NCBI GenBank assembly: GCA_018659505.1
Contig: JABJMI010000121.1
Coordinates: forward strand, 1-5,723
Direction: 5' to 3'
DNA: 5,723 bases
Source of the DNA: Planctomicrobium sp.
GTDB lineage: Bacteria > Planctomycetota > Planctomycetia > Planctomycetales > Planctomycetaceae
The notes beneath the pieces are model-generated. The model was not told the origin of the DNA, did not search any database, and saw nothing but the letters and a program-made list of their open reading frames with translations. The translations under genes were made by a program, and so were the position numbers. Shown here piece by piece: positions 5,596-5,723 of the stretch (position 1 is its first letter; the number at the start of each line of letters is the position of its first letter).

Positions 5596-5723
5596 ATGGC
5601 CAAAGAAGGGGCCATCGAAATGGAAGGCACAGTGGTCGAAGCACTTGCCAATACTCAATTCCGCGTGCAGCTAGAGAACGGTCACAACGTCCTGGCACAC
5701 GTTTCAGGAAAAATGCGCAAAAA
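5596..5723 (+). CDS. infA: Translation initiation factor IF-1 (5' part, cut by window end)
   Basis: The first 42 codons of a gene that runs off the right edge. The reading [19 protein letters not shown], then [21 protein letters not shown], is diagnostic of IF-1, an S1/OB-fold protein of about 72 residues that binds the ribosomal A site region of the 30S subunit during initiation with IF-2 and IF-3. The visible part covers the first strands of the OB fold, through the usual HVSGKMRK segment. The ATG at 5596 matches the family N-terminus, and a weak purine-rich AAAGG (5581-5585) lies ten bases upstream. It appears intact as far as it can be seen. It follows the kinase gene by 150 bases and probably has its own promoter. 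Confidence 0.95.
   Translation, partial: MAKEGAIEMEGTVVEALANTQFRVQLENGHNVLAHVSGKMRK

Overview
The window reads as bacterial chromosome from a member of the Planctomycetota (inference from content). Three things point there: a bacterial formaldehyde-activating enzyme (fae) next to an MtdA-like methylene-tetrahydromethanopterin dehydrogenase of the kind named MtdC in Gemmata; an FHA / GAF-like / class III nucleotidyl cyclase fusion with a long acidic linker; and several genes with no Shine-Dalgarno sequence. Nothing suggests a phage, plasmid, insertion sequence, CRISPR array, tRNA or rRNA.

Layout: 1-150 (+) is the 3' end of an unrecognised gene. It converges on ppnP (178-495, -), a small cupin-fold nucleoside phosphorylase. 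Positions 496-881 are a 386-base gap without a credible gene, carrying the start region of ppnP on one side and the fae leader on the other. fae (882-1382, +) ends in a strong intrinsic terminator at 1454-1489. After a 292-base gap with a short palindrome at 1567-1580 comes mtdC (1675-2535, +). The second half is signalling: a 625-residue FHA-cyclase (2691-4568, +) with a good sigma70-type promoter, then a short, soluble, sensor-less histidine kinase (4717-5445, +) with its own candidate promoter. The window ends inside infA (5596 onward, +), encoding translation initiation factor IF-1.

Functionally, Fae condenses formaldehyde with tetrahydromethanopterin (H4MPT) and MtdC oxidises the resulting methylene-H4MPT with NADP, so these are consecutive first steps of H4MPT-linked formaldehyde oxidation or detoxification. 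The later steps (mch, ftr/fhc) and cofactor synthesis genes are not in the window. The terminator and gap between fae and mtdC imply separate transcription. The cyclase and kinase are plausible regulators but nothing in the sequence ties them to the C1 genes.

The most unusual point is the cyclase active site. Both metal-binding aspartates and the transition-state Asn/Arg pair are present, but the two positions that normally recognise the purine base are Asp413 and Gly486 instead of Lys and Asp/Thr. I see no wholly new system here; the window is mostly recognisable families in a planctomycete arrangement.
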